NCBI RefSeq assembly: GCF_030272615.1
Contig: NC_081413.1
Span: 334,404,302-334,468,301, forward strand
Direction of reading: 5' to 3'
DNA: 64,000 nucleotides
DNA from: Cryptomeria japonica
Lineage: Eukaryota; Streptophyta; Pinopsida; Cupressales; Cupressaceae
The notes below the pieces were generated by a model that saw only the letters and a program-made list of their open reading frames with translations, made no database searches and had not been told where the DNA came from. Positions 24,633 through 36,563 of the stretch are shown in pieces (positions within the stretch are counted from its first letter, which is position 1; the number at the start of each line of letters is the position of its first letter). The position numbers were made by a program, and so were the translations under genes.

Positions 24633-24634
24633 AT

Positions 24635-24646
24635 TGGTATCAGAGC
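24635..24646 (+). other. Primer binding site of element A
   Basis: TGGTATCAGAGC lies two bases after the LTR end. It is complementary to the 3' end of plant initiator-Met tRNA, the usual minus-strand primer of Copia elements. Confidence 0.9.
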
Positions 24647-24703
24647 TATCCAAGTCCTCTTAATCTAAAAGCCTAACATCTTGAGGAAAAGATCTTGTAG
24701 ATC

Positions 24704-27700
24704 ATGATGAAGAAAGAAGGTCCGAAGTTTAACAAAGATAACTATAGAATATGGAATGATAGAATGAAGATTTACATTAAGAGTCTTGGTAGTCAGTATT
24801 CGGATCATATAGAACATAAGCATACTACACCTACTGGACCCCTGAATGATGATCAGAAGAAAGAACAACAAGAAAATCACCAAGCATTGAAGCTATTATT
24901 AGTTCCCCGTCTGATGTTGAATATGTAGATGTTCATGGTCATGAAACTGCATATGAAGTATGGAAGAAACTTGAAGATATCTATAACAGTGATGAGATTG
25001 TCAAGATTGCTAAAGAAGAGAGTTTAAGAGGCAAGTTTGACAATATGAGAATGTCTAAAGGTGAGAACATCCAACATTATGGTCAAAGGATCAAAGAGAT
25101 AGTTGGAGAGATAAAGAGTGCAGGAGGGAAAGTGGAAGATGCCACAATAATCAGTAAGGTACTGAGAACCTTGCTACTAGTCTATGCTATCGGAGTTGCA
25201 GCTATTCAGGGGCTAAAATCCTTGACAAGACAAAGTTAACTCTTGGCTCTATTATTGGAAAACTTACTGCTTTTGAACTAAATAGCTATTATGGTAGTGT
25301 CCAAAAATCAGAATTTTGCATTCAGAGCTTCTGTCTCTAACCCATCTATGAGAAGAAGTAGAGATACCAACAATGGCTAAGAATATAGATCCAACAGAGA
25401 TGCTGATGATGAAGACAACTTAGTGGAACTTGAAGCATTGTTGGCAAAATGACTACCAAGAGGCACTGGTAAATATAGAGGTAAGCTACCTTTAAAATGT
25501 TTTGCATGCAACAAGATTGGACATATAGCAACAAACTACCCTAATGGTGAAAATGATTACAAGAGAGACAAATTTAAGAAGTACAAGGGTAAAGGCAAGA
25601 GAGATTGTCTTGTAGCTATTGATAATGGTATTAATGATGATGAATATGATGATGATGTTAGTGAAGATATTGTGTTTGTAGCAATTAAGGAAGAAGTATC
25701 AGATCAGAAGGCACTAGTATCCAGAATGGATAACTCTGATGATTGGATCATTGATAGTGGTTGTTCACATCATATGACTGGTGATCGGAGCAAATTTATT
25801 TCCCTGAAGGAATTTGATGGTGGTGTTGTCAGATTTGCAAATGACTCACCCTGTATGGTAAAAGGTAAGGGAGTTATTTATCTTAATGGGAAGAGCAGTG
25901 CTGATGATGTCTATTGGGTTGAAGGCCTAAAACACAATCTGTTAAGTGTGACACAACTTAATGACAAAGGTTACCCAGTGGAGTTTAGAAATGTTATATG
26001 CAGAATCTTTGACAACAGAGGTGAATTGATTGCAACCGGGAAACAAACCAGAGGTAATCTATTTAATTTCAATCCTAAAGTTAGCAACTGTTTGATTGCA
26101 AAAATAGATGATAGCTGGCTTTGGCATAGGAGATTTTTTCATATAAATTTTGACAATATTATTAGAGTAAGCAAGTCCAAGATAGTAAGAGGTCTGCCTT
26201 AGCTAGACAAACCGGTTAATGCTCTTTGTAAAGAATGTCAACTAGGAAAGATCACTTCTTCAACTTTCAAGAGAAAGTCCTTCTCAACAGAACACTTGTT
26301 AGATTTGGTTCATACAGACCTATGTGGACCAATAAGAACAAGAAGCATTCAAGGTGATAGATACTTCATGATCTTCATTGATGATTGTTCAAGGATGATG
26401 TGAGTCACATTCTTGAAGGATAAGAATGAATCTTTTGGCAAATTCAAGGCATTCAGAGCCTTAGCTGAGAAAGAGAGTGGCAAAAAGATAAAATGTTTAA
26501 GAACAAATCAAGGCGATGAATTCATTTATGTAGAGTTCACTAAATATTGTGATGATAATGGTATCAAGTGGCAGCTTTCTGTACCAAGGACACCACAACA
26601 GAATGGCATAACAGAGAGAAACAATCGGTCAGTGGTTGAAGTTGCTAGAACTATGATGATACAAGGAGGTGTATCAAATTTTTTTTGGAAAGAAGCTGTA
26701 AGTACAACTATCTACACAATGAACCGAGTTCTGGTAAAAAGAGGTAAGGACAAGACCCCATATGAGTACTGGTATGGGAGATTACCTAATGTTAGCTATT
26801 TTAAAATATTTGGTAGCAAATGTTTTATTAAAAGAGGTGACTACATGAGCAAGTTTGAAGCTAAGAGTGATGAAGGCATATTTCTTTGTTATTCCACCAA
26901 GAGTAAGGCCTATAAATGCTTCAACAACTGGACACAAAAAAATGTTGAGAGTGCTGATGTTCATGTAGATGAATGTCCTGAAATTTCAGAAGGAACCAGT
27001 TTTGAGAAGAAGGATGAAGATCCTTGCATTTTGCTTTTAGAACTTGAAACTGTTAAATCAGAAATCAGTAAAGAAAATCCTGATGTACTTGTTCAACCAG
27101 AACAAATAAATTCAGAGGAAGATGACAATGAAGAAGCTGAACTTGAAGAGAATGATCATGTTATTCCTAGGTATGTGAGACTGAATCACAGTCCTGAACA
27201 GATAATTGGGGATAAGGATGCTGGAGTACTAACTAGAAGGAGAATAAGAGAGAACTCTTACATGATATCCACCTTTGAACCCATAAATTCTAAGGAGGCA
27301 TTTGGTGATGATCATTGGGTGAAAGATATGGAGGAGGAGTTGGAACAAATTGAGAAGAAAAATACTTGGACCCTGGTACCCCGACCGATAAACAAGAATG
27401 TTATAGGTACTAAATGGGTATTCAGAAACAAGTTTAATGAAGATGGTGTTGTAGTTTGCAATAAGGCAAGATTAATATGCAAAGGTTATGTGCAAGAAGA
27501 AGGAGAAGACTATGGAGAAAATTTTGCACCAGTAGAAAGATTGGAAGGTGTCAGAACATTACTTGCATTTGCAGCTCATAAGAAGTTCAAAGTATACCAG
27601 ATGGATGTCAAGTCTACATTCTTGAATGGGATACTAGAAGAAGAGATTTATATAGAGCAGCCTGATGGTTATGCATTGATAGATAAGGAAGACATGGTAT

Positions 27701-28811
27701 GCAAACTGCATAAATCTTTGTATGGATTAAAGCACGCACCCAGAGCATGGTATGAACAACTTCATACTCATCTGATGAAGATAGGCTTTGCTAGAACCAG
27801 TGATGACAAAAACATTTATCTCAAGACTGAAGGAGATGATATATTGGTCAGTGAAGTATTTGTAGATGACATTATATTTGGAGGAAATGATGACATGAGT
27901 AATTGTTTTGCTGATGAAATGAAGAATGAATTTGAGAGGTCATTAGTAGGGAAATAAAAAAATTCATAGGCTTACAGATACAACAGATGAAGAATGGTAT
28001 TTTCATTACTCAATCCAAGTATGTGAAGGAGGTTTTGAAGACTTTTGGTATGAGTGACTGTAAATCAGTTGGAACTCCAATGGTTACAGGTTGTAAATTG
28101 TTCAAGGAAGATGCATCTAAGTCTGTAGATGAAAAAGAATTCAGGTCAATGATGGGAAAACTACACTATGTTGTTCATAATCAACTAGATATTGCCCATG
28201 CAGTTGGTATTATGGCTAGATTTCAGAAGAATCCAAAGGAGGCCCATCTGATGGCAACTAAGAGAATCTTTAGATATCTGAAAGGTACTATTGATTATAG
28301 ATTATGGTATCCATATGGTGGAGATTTTGACTTGTAGGCATACACAGATGTTGATTGGGCAGGAAATATTGATGACCAGAAGAGTACTACCCATGGAGCA
28401 TTCTTTCTAGGAGGAAGGCTAGTCTCATGGAGTAGTAAAAAGCAAAGTTGCACTTCACAATCTACTGCTAAAGCTGAATATGTAGCAACTTATATGAATT
28501 CCACACAAGCTATGTGGATGAGGCACATTTTCGAAGGTTTGAAGATGAAAATCTCAGAACCTATAAAGATTTTGTGTGATAATACAAGCGCAATAAACAT
28601 TTCTAAAAATCCTATTTTGCACGCAAGGACTAAGCACATTGAATTGAAATATCACTTCTTGAGGGAAAAATTTCAAAGTAAACATGTTATCTTGGAGCAT
28701 GTTTCTACCAAGGAGTAACTTGTAGATACCTTTACCAAACCTCTGTCTAAGACCACTTTTGAGTATCTTAGAAGTCAATTGGGGGTTGTCCCTATTCATG
28801 AAGTTAGTTGA
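24704..28811 (+). pseudogene. gag-pol: Element A gag-pol polyprotein, broken
   Basis: Gag starts at 24,704. Single-base frameshifts lie near 24,890, 25,210, 25,316 and 27,945. In-frame stops are TAA 25,378, TGA near 25,450, TAG 26,200, TGA 26,401, TAG 28,335 and TAA 28,716. The zinc knuckle (CFACNKIGHIATNY, about 25,498) has lost its last Cys. Protease has DSGCSHHMTG at 25,753. Integrase has HTDLCGP (about 26,310) and NGITERN. The middle catalytic Asp of its DDE triad looks replaced by Asn (RTNQGDEF). RT shows YQMDVKSTFLNG (about 27,596), YGLKHAPRAWY and FVDDIIFGG (about 27,859). RNase H has CDNTSAINISKNP (about 28,577). The usual ending (FTKPLSKTTFEYLRSQLG) is present. RT and integrase were once complete; the product is not functional. 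Confidence 0.92.
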
Positions 28812-29193
28812 ACATGATGCTGATTGCATCAGTCCCTAAATTACTTGTAGAATATTATATGGATTGATGAAGGAGTGGATGTATTCCACAGGGGGAGCAT
28901 CAAGTTGCAGAATGATGTTGATGCACAGTGAGAGCATAATTACATGTTTTACTTTCACTTTGGCATTGTTGTCAAAGGGAGAGAAGAATTATATGATTGA
29001 GGAGAAGAATTATGTGTCTGATAAGGTGAATACTTGGTAATATAAATCAGGATTCCTATTCACCAGCGGTAGGCTGAAGATACAAAAAGTAAGGTGAATA
29101 CTTGGTAATGTAAACCAGGATTCCTATTCACCAATCTTAGTAGCAATCAGAGGCATTGATACTTGTATTGCCATCAATGCCAAAGGGGGGGAT
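28812..29193 (+). other. Element A 3' untranslated region with G-rich tracts and terminal PPT
   Basis: It contains several PPT-like runs: cagggggagc (28,890), caaagggagaga (28,975) and the terminal caaaggggggg (29,181), which abuts the 3' LTR at 29,194. Two identical-length 43-bp hairpin units lie at 29,023-29,065 and 29,091-29,133. Multiple PPTs are a known trait of Sireviruses. Confidence 0.75.
29023..29133 (+). repeat. Duplicated 43-bp hairpin unit in element A 3' UTR
   Basis: Both copies start aaggtgaatacttggtaat and end cctattcacca, separated by 25 bases. The ends GGTGAATA and TATTCACC are complementary, so each copy can fold into a stem-loop. The copies differ at only a few positions. 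Confidence 0.85.
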
Positions 29194-30615
29194 TGTTGGC
29201 ATTTTGCATTGAGATTGCATTAATGATATGTTGTCATTGATGTTAATTGAACTGGTAAAAGGTATTCATGTTATTGCTGATATTGTTGTTTTTCATATTG
29301 GCTAGTAATCAGTAAGAAGAGAGTTGTAGAAGATGTTGTAACCGGTATGTAAAGTTTGTGAGTTGAACCGGTGAACTGATGTAAAGGGTCAAACCTTTCT
29401 ATGTAATGTAACCGGTAAACCCTATTAGTTGTTAAACCCTAACCGATCAAGTTTGTTAGTTTATTATCTGATGAGTGGTAATGATGGAGACATGTGTGAC
29501 ATTGTATGAGGACAAATTCAAATTGGTTTGCATTTTCTTATTGTCTAGGGAAGGAGCAAAGTGGATTGCATTTAATGCACATGATGTGATGAGTTACGAA
29601 GTCCAATGGAGTGGTGATCATGGAGTGGTTGGAATTGTCTTAAAGAATGTGAAGAGATTGTCATGATTTCTAACGGTTAAGATTGAACCGACTTGTTTGT
29701 AATCTCAATGATGAGAATTAGGTTTTTGTTGTGTTACCGAACTAATTGATTTGTATTTAAGGTCGATGAAGTTGTTTGTAAAGTTTGTTGGTAAGATTGG
29801 TAGAAAACCTATTGAGTGCGTGGTTGCCCAACCAGTGAATGGATCTTCACTTTGAGTGAAGGCAGATTGAAGCTTAGAAGGATATGATCAAGCAAATGTA
29901 GTGCTACTCAGACAGATCAAGAAAACCTGTTGTTTTCTAACAATTACAACAAAAGTAAAATCCCTTAACCGGGTAAGCTCTAACAAGATTGGTTACTCAT
30001 TAAATCCTCTAACAAGGTGGTCCATTAGCTTGGATTCTTAAATCCTCCAGCGAGGTTACTCCTAACAGGGTATTGTACTTCTAACAAGGCATATTTGTAA
30101 ATCCCTTAATCGGGAGATTCCTAACCAGAATTAGTTCTTAATAGGACTTATTGTAAATCTCTAATAGGCTTTGGCTCCTAACAAGGCAAACTTAGAAAGA
30201 GTTCAGATAGCTATCCTTGTGAGTCCCATCTCACCATGGTTTTTTACCTACTTGGGTTTTCCACATATAAACATTTGTGTCAAGTGGTGAATGCTTTTGT
30301 GGTTGTGATCTTATTTGTTGATTTGGTTAACTTCTGATAAGGCATGTTAAGTAGAAGCATTGAGAGATGAATATGTTGAGTTTAGATTAAGCATTGCTGA
30401 TGTTTACAAGATTGAAGGTGTTTACTGTTAAAATTTGTCATAATAGTTAAACTGGTTAATGTCAAGTATTCCTAAGAATATTGATCTTGACTGAGATATG
30501 TTTACTTTGTTTGATTGAGTTTGAACTTGGGAACTTTTTATCAGTTTTTCAATATACTGATTCACCCCCCCCTCTGAGTATTCTACCAGATAGTTATTCT
30601 TTCATCATACCATCA
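29194..30615 (+). repeat. 3' LTR of element A
   Basis: It runs from TGTTGGCATTTTGCATTG to CATACCATCA, immediately followed by the GTGAT target copy. It keeps the start that is disturbed in the 5' copy. The iterated taac-x-gg block lies at about 29,960-30,190 and the caccatggttttttacc block at 30,231. Confidence 0.92.
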
Positions 30616-33397
30616 GTGATATGATGTTTTGTAGTCACAGTTCAAATTTTAGAGGGGGATACTTTTTATGTGCATTTTGAACCAAATGAGAGACATTGAG
30701 ATCATAGTCCTAAGATGGAGCAGTGAGCAGAGATTTGTATAAGTTACAAATCTCTGCAAACATGTACACAAATACAACTTTGTAAAAGGTAGGTCACAAT
30801 TGAAATCTTTCATATAAGAGGCACAACTGTCAAGGACATCAAGAGTAGACCTCCAGATTCTCAGCAAGAAAGAGATTGTTTAGCCAAGGCATCTTTTGTG
30901 ATAGTTCTGATCTCTAAGGCACAGGAGATCCAAAAGCACAAATCTAATAAAAATTACTGTATATGATCAAAATCTGAGTCATTAAGACAACAAGTAATCA
31001 AAGAAAAAAGAAGAGTGCATCATAAGCAGTCACATCATCATGGAAAGTAGCTGTGATATGAAGTTTTGCAGTCACAGTTCAAATTTTAGAGGGATACTTT
31101 TTATGTGCATTTTGAACCAAATGAGAGACATTGAGATCATAGTCCTAAGATGGAGCAGTGAGTAGAGATTTGTATGAAGTTACATCTGTCACATAGAGAT
31201 CAAAAGACATCAAGGAGCCATTTAGCAGAGCAAGGTCAATACTGTGACAGTCATAGACTCCACTGTCAAGTAAGACACATGAAGTAATAGAACAAACAAA
31301 GTAACCCATTGATCTCAATAGCAGTAAAATGCAATGACATGGCATGATCTTAAGGCATTATTGATATCAAGAGAGCAGCAATTTCTTGGTAGCTAAATCA
31401 AGTGGTCTCAATACATACATCATTTAGAGTAGAAGACAAAAGGAACTCTTAGCAGTCAAATATGGCGAGAAGACACCATCAAGTTTTAAGGAATGATTTC
31501 ATTGGATAAGTAAGGCTATAGAGACCAATACATCTGCTATTAATAATTACTGTTAAATACAAAAATAAAATTGCAAGAAAAGACACTGAAAAGCACATTC
31601 CCAAATCAGACAGTAGCAGCCTCACAAGTTGAAAATCAATAGACACAACAATGTATATAGTGATTGGGCATCATTAGTTGAGAGTAAAGGCAATCATGCA
31701 AAGGTACAAGTAGATTCATACCTTTCAATGTCATGATGGTTACAAATGTTTGATTCATTTACTATCAAAGACAAAATAACAAAAATGTGATAAATCACTG
31801 TCATAGGTACAGGGTAGTAGTCATAATAAAGATAGTCATGAAGCCATCTTTTAGAATGACCATTTGCCTTCAAATCCTACACTGATCACATGGTCTACAA
31901 AATGAAGATAATTTATTATTGCCTTTATGAAATATCTATATTCATGTCATATAATAGTAAAATGAGAAGTCATAAGCACACAGACAACTAGCTGTCTTAA
32001 AGTAGTGAAGTTGAAAGATCAAAGAGAATAGAGCCCAATAGATATATTCATAGTAGCTTCAACAAATATAGTCACGTGTTTTGATCATTTCACGAAAACC
32101 CAGATGCCCAATTGACTAATTTTTTCACATAAATTATAGGACAAAGAGACGAAAAAACTCAAAAAATATCATGAAAACCTAGATCACGATTTTCAAGAAC
32201 TCTTCACTAGTTTGAAAGGGTGCAAAGAAAGAGAATTCACAACCAAGGATTCATTCTTGAACAGCAAGATAAAGAACAGTGAGGTTGCAGGAAATTATGA
32301 GGACCTTTAGTAGCATAAAGAGCAGTCAAGAGCCCCAGTAGATCCAATGCACAATCCAATGACAATAAATATAGAGCCTTGTCAAAGCCATTAATAGTAA
32401 GAACATAGTCCTATCTCAACCCAGCAAGCAATCTATCAAAGATCTTGAGCTTCAAGCATATACAAAGAACATTGAATAGTAGAAAAGTTGCTAGATATAT
32501 GAGCAGCATCAAGGAACAAAAAAAGATTCCAATCACAGGTCATAGTTGCAAATAGCGAAATATGGCAGAGATAAACTTACACTTCGGTTTTCCTGTAGTT
32601 GTTTCCTGCAAAAATCATCAAGAATAGCTTCAAAATGGAGTCCTTCGAGTTTAAGGAATGCTTCACATTCAAACCCTAGCACTCTCATGGAGGCCACCCT
32701 CAGAGAAGAAGATGCAAAATAAAAATAAGGATGAAATGTTTTCATTCTTTCACCTTTTTTGTTTAGGGTTTCCCAACCCTAGGAGACCCGATAGGAGCAA
32801 AGGTCTTTTGATTTTTGTTTTAAAATTGAAAAAGCTTTATTTTCTCATTTCTTGTCGGTGGTTTCCACTTTTAAAATCTTTTAAGTGTTTTGAGACACTT
32901 ATATGATTTTATATCCTAGAAGCATTTTTAGGTTTCTTATAAGTTCCTTTGCATTTTAATTATTTCCAATTTGTAAATATTTGCTTAAGTGATATTCTTA
33001 AATCACTTCAAAATAAGGGCTACATTGAAATGCAAAGTTGAGTGTTGCATTGAGTCTTTGAAGCATAAGTCAAAGTTAGGACTTAGTTGCTTGTGGAGTT
33101 CTAGCATGAGTCTAGGAGGTAGTTGAGTTTATTTGCTAGAGTCATGGAGTTGATTGGAGTTGTGTCAATACATGGGAGTAAAATTAGGTGTTTTGGCCAC
33201 CTAATAGGTACTTTGAGTGCAGTTAGAGAGTTCAAATGGATGTAGTTTCATTTAGGGAGGTTTTTTAGGGGTCTAACTCCTTGTTACTTTTAGTTCCTTC
33301 CCTAATTTTGAGGGATTTGCAGTTGAATTCGACCCAAGGGTTTTTTTCAACTTGACAACTCCTTATGCACTTTGAGGGGAGTTATCTTTCAGTTAGC
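30616..33397. other. Noncoding repeat DNA between elements A and B
   Basis: 30,616 to about 31,180 is the rest of the 440-bp tandem duplication, including agtcacagttcaaatttta at 30,632 and again at 31,070. Beyond that, A-rich plus-strand sequence runs to about 32,500 and T/G-rich sequence follows. I see no gene. The style matches 1-3,870. It continues at 41,438 after element B, so B was inserted into it. Confidence 0.45.
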
Positions 33398-34594
33398 TGT
33401 TACTACTTACTAAGATTGCCATTAGTCTTATGTTCAAAGTTATTCTATATATTCTAGTCAGTTACTTCTACCGAATCTTTCAGTCGATAAGTACAGAACA
33501 GTCGGTATGCACAGTGCAGTCGGGTATAGAAGAAAGTAGTCTCAGAGCATAGTATACACCGAACACTCTACCGAACAACACTCTATGTCTACCGAGCAGC
33601 AAGAATGATATACCGAGTGAACACACATCAAGTGAAACGTGTTACAAGATTCACTGAACCTGGACATATATGGGAAACGTGTTACAAAGATCGAGGAACA
33701 AGTAACCATTATCACATTGGAAATTGCACTTAAAGATTGTGTATGATTTTGAGGTCATCTAACCAATGAAATATTTTGCAAGATCGAAGCATGGACCAGA
33801 TCACCGACATAAGAGATCTATTTATACATCATGAATTCAGGATTAGATATATGTGCAAGTATATATGTGCATGTGTGTGTGAAGCAAGACATATACAAAA
33901 AGGAAAATCATGATATATCACAGAGTGTTATGACTGTTACAGTTGACAGAGAAACACAGAGGTCACCGAGAAGGATTTCAGAGAATAGTCAAGGAACAGA
34001 GTAAACAGAAGGGTTTACCGAGTTAATATATGGATTACCGAGGTATGCTATAAGCAAGGTAATATCATTTTGAGCACATAGAATCTACTATAACATTTCA
34101 GATGTAAAGTTGTAGATATTTGTAATGATGTATTATAATATTTTGAGTTGTAAGAAAAACCTCTAACAAGGTAAAAGACTCTAACTAAGTCTATAAATTG
34201 TAAAGCCTTTAACCAGGTGCAATATTTAGAATAAGTGTTGTAAAATCCTTTAGCAAGGTAGATCTAATAGATCTTGATACTCCTAATAGGGTAAGCTATC
34301 AGAAATAGCTAAACATGTAGCTCTAACCGAGCAACCTTTTTTATTGCAGTAGTGAAGTTGTGGGCGTTATCCCCACCGCAGTTTTTCTCTCTAACCAAGA
34401 GTTTCTGCATAACCAAAATATATGTGTTATGGAGTGAATCATGCATGATTGTTATTTATTTGTTTTAGCATTATATTATGTTACTGCACCATTCAGTTTA
34501 TGCTTAACAGTAAAGTTATTGTTGAAGAAAAGTTTTGAAGTACTGATTCACCCCTCCCCTCTCAGTACATTAGCTTTCCATATTGGGCCTAACA
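33398..34594 (+). repeat. 5' LTR of element B
   Basis: It begins TGTTACTACTTAC and ends CCTAACA. U3 is rich in accga and tcggt words rather than the accggt of element A. A ctatttataca core promoter lies at about 33,818. The ctaac-x-gg block runs 34,160-34,345, with ccccaccgcagtttttc at 34,372 and gattcacccctcccctctc at 34,545. Many differences from the 3' LTR are at CG sites (accgag to atcgag), consistent with methylation decay. Confidence 0.92.
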
Positions 34595-34596
34595 AT

Positions 34597-34608
34597 TGGT
34601 ATCAGAGC
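34597..34608 (+). other. Primer binding site of element B
   Basis: TGGTATCAGAGC, identical to the PBS of elements A, C and D, lies two bases after the LTR end. Confidence 0.9.
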
Positions 34609-34656
34609 TTGAATCTTGAAAAAAGGTTTAACAACCTAAAGAGAAAGATCTTATCA

Positions 34657-36009
34657 ATGGAAGGCTATAAACAATCTCAGAGAATTGTGTATCTGCAAGA
34701 AGAGTTGGATCATGCTAATCAAGTGATTGCAGACATGCAAAGACAAATGCAAAAATCATTGAAAGTTAGAAGGAGATTATCTGATAATTTACAGGACTCT
34801 CAAGAGTTAGTAGAACAAATTGAGACATCATCTGAGAATAGTATGTCTGAAGAGACTGAAGAAATGATTGAAGTGTTGAAAGAAAAGAACAAAGCACTGA
34901 CTGATCAGCTAAAAGCAATGAAAAGAGAACATGAACATTTCAGCACACAGATGACTGAAAATCTTGATGCATTGAGGACAACCGAGGATAAAGTTAGAGA
35001 TCTAGAAAGAGAGAAACAACAACTTGAAGCATTAGTATCTGAAAAGAATGATGAAATCTTAAGATTGACTGGGATTCAACAAAATCTGTCAGATCAACTA
35101 GGTTATGAAAATCATGAAGCAAATTTGAAAGATGATGAGAATCAAGCATTGAAACTTGAAGTATCAAGGTTGACCGATGAACTTGAAATAGAGAAGAAAT
35201 CCAAAGAAACACCGAAGAAGAGTTATGAAGCATCAAAGCTGTTGGATGAGTAATTGAATACAAGAAGACCCAACAAAGATGCACGACTCGGTTACAAAGG
35301 AAAAGACTCTACCGAGAAGGGAATTCATACTACCGAGAGAGGAGAATCATCAAAGCAAGCTGGAAACAAGAAGAACATCAAAAGAAATAAGCCTATTTGC
35401 AACTATTGTGGAAATCAAGGTCATACTGCCAACATGTGCCAAATCAAAAAAGGTAAGCAACCGAATGTCACTAAGTCCAATGATTATTGTTACAATTGCA
35501 ATAAATATGGTCACACATTTAACCAATGTAGGACAAAGTCTGCTAGCAATTATAAGAAGGCAAAATTCAAAGGGTTTTGTAAAAACTGCAATAGATATGG
35601 ACATAGTTCCGAGAAATGTTGGTTTAAGCAAAAGAACTATTTGTGGTTTGCTCAATGAGCAAATATTGGAAGCTACCGAACTCACAGAGAACTTAACCGA
35701 CCATATGCTATAGTACCATGGGATTACAATACAAGGATATGGTGTGAATGTTGTGGAGGATATGGACATATATGTGCCAACTGCTTTATAAGGTTTGGAA
35801 TGAACAACCGAAGATCATGGAGAAATCCTGGTATGGCATGTTTTCATTGTCACAAAGTTGGACACTTGGTTGGAAATTGCAGAGATCAACCTAGAGGAGA
35901 CACTGAAGAAATAAAAAGCAAATTACAGATGATTTGGAAAAAGAAGGAAATTGTGTCAAATGAAGAAAGCACCTTACCTACCGAGTTAGGTGCACCTATT
36001 CCAAATTAA
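34657..36009 (+). pseudogene. gag: Element B gag-like protein: coiled coil plus five CCHC zinc knuckles
   Basis: The likely start is ATG 34,657, 48 bases after the PBS; the frame opens further upstream but inside the LTR. One frame stays open to 36,009 except for TAA at 35,251 and TGA at 35,656, giving 450 codons. Residues 1-198 are Glu/Lys/Leu-rich with heptad spacing, a long coiled coil. A basic linker follows. Five CX2CX4HX4C knuckles then lie at 35,398-35,439, 35,488-35,529, 35,578-35,619, 35,743-35,784 and 35,839-35,880. The fourth (CECCGGYGHICANC) is read only after the TGA. The usual Copia gag N-terminus (YEIW-type) is missing. Coiled coils and knuckles fit Gag assembly and RNA packaging, by analogy with Sirevirus Gag. 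Five knuckles is more than the one present in A, C or D. Confidence 0.8.
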
Positions 36010-36563
36010 TCAGTAAAGGTATGAAGGGATTGCACTCTTATTAACAGTTCCTACTTTATTATGTACTTAAGTCAAAATCTGCATAGTTAAAGATGTATTA
36101 GTAAGTTTGAAATTCTATCAAAGTCTTTTGAAAGCACTATACAGGAAACCTGTCAAGTCGGTAACTACAGGAAGCCTGTCTAGTCGGTAAATGAAGGAAA
36201 TCTGGCTACTCGGTTAAAGCAAAAAAATGAGAGTAAATCAGTTTAGTGAAACCAAGTGCATTTAATGTTTTAACCTAGCCTACACAGAGCCTGATAAGGT
36301 ATATTGTGTACTTAAAGCATTTACGCTGTCATTTTTACTCACCAAGTTTTCGAGAGAATAGAGCAAAGTGAATCTAAGACGATCAAACCTCCTCCGAAGT
36401 GAAATTCAAGGTATTTACATCAATCTCAATGCATTGTTAAGCTGGTTTACCGATCATATCTATTGAAGATTTCTGTTTCATATTTGTTAAGAGGAAAAGC
36501 ATTTGTCGTTTGAAATTTTTCAAACCCTAAGGATCTTTTGATAATTTCTATCTGAAATCTACA
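36010..36563 (+). promoter_or_regulatory. Spacer before ORF2 with repeats, telo-box and strong start context
   Basis: This noncoding spacer holds three 26-bp repeats (36,141-36,215). It also contains a plant telo-box word AAACCCTAA at 36,522-36,530 and a favourable start context (acaATGGC) at 36,561. It reads like the 5' leader of a plant gene. A gtatttac word after caag at 36,410 could be a splice donor, but no intron is proven. Confidence 0.4.
36141..36215 (+). repeat. 26-bp triplicate with CAGG/CCTG hairpins
   Basis: Units at 36,141-36,166, 36,167-36,192 and 36,193-36,215 share acaggaa-x-cctgtc followed by tcggtaa. The first two contain CAGG-aaa/aag-CCTG mini-hairpins. The tcggt words echo the U3 of this element's LTR. 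Confidence 0.75.

Larger units (their letters stand above)
23200..30615 (+). mobile_element. Element A: full-length Copia (Sirevirus-like) retrotransposon
   Basis: A 7,416-bp element is flanked by the exact 5-bp target duplication GTGAT (23,195-23,199 and 30,616-30,620). It has LTRs of 1,433 and 1,422 bp, an initiator-Met PBS, gag-pol in Copia order (protease, integrase, RT, RNase H) and a PPT. All coding parts are on the plus strand. At least six stops and several single-base frameshifts make it inactive. The LTRs are similar but not identical, so the insertion is not recent. Confidence 0.93.

Noticed and set aside
34441-34656. Upstream extension of the element B gag ORF
   Set aside because: The frame is open but these codons lie in the 5' LTR and PBS, before the likely start at 34,657.
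34657-35253. Host myosin- or kinesin-like coiled-coil gene
   Set aside because: The start is 48 bases after a PBS and the same frame continues into zinc knuckles, so a Gag origin is better supported.
35350-35769. Minus-strand 139-aa ORF
   Set aside because: It is the shadow of the zinc-knuckle region on the plus strand.
36522-36530. Interstitial telomere repeat
   Set aside because: Only one AAACCCTAA copy is present; a telo-box promoter or leader word is a better reading.
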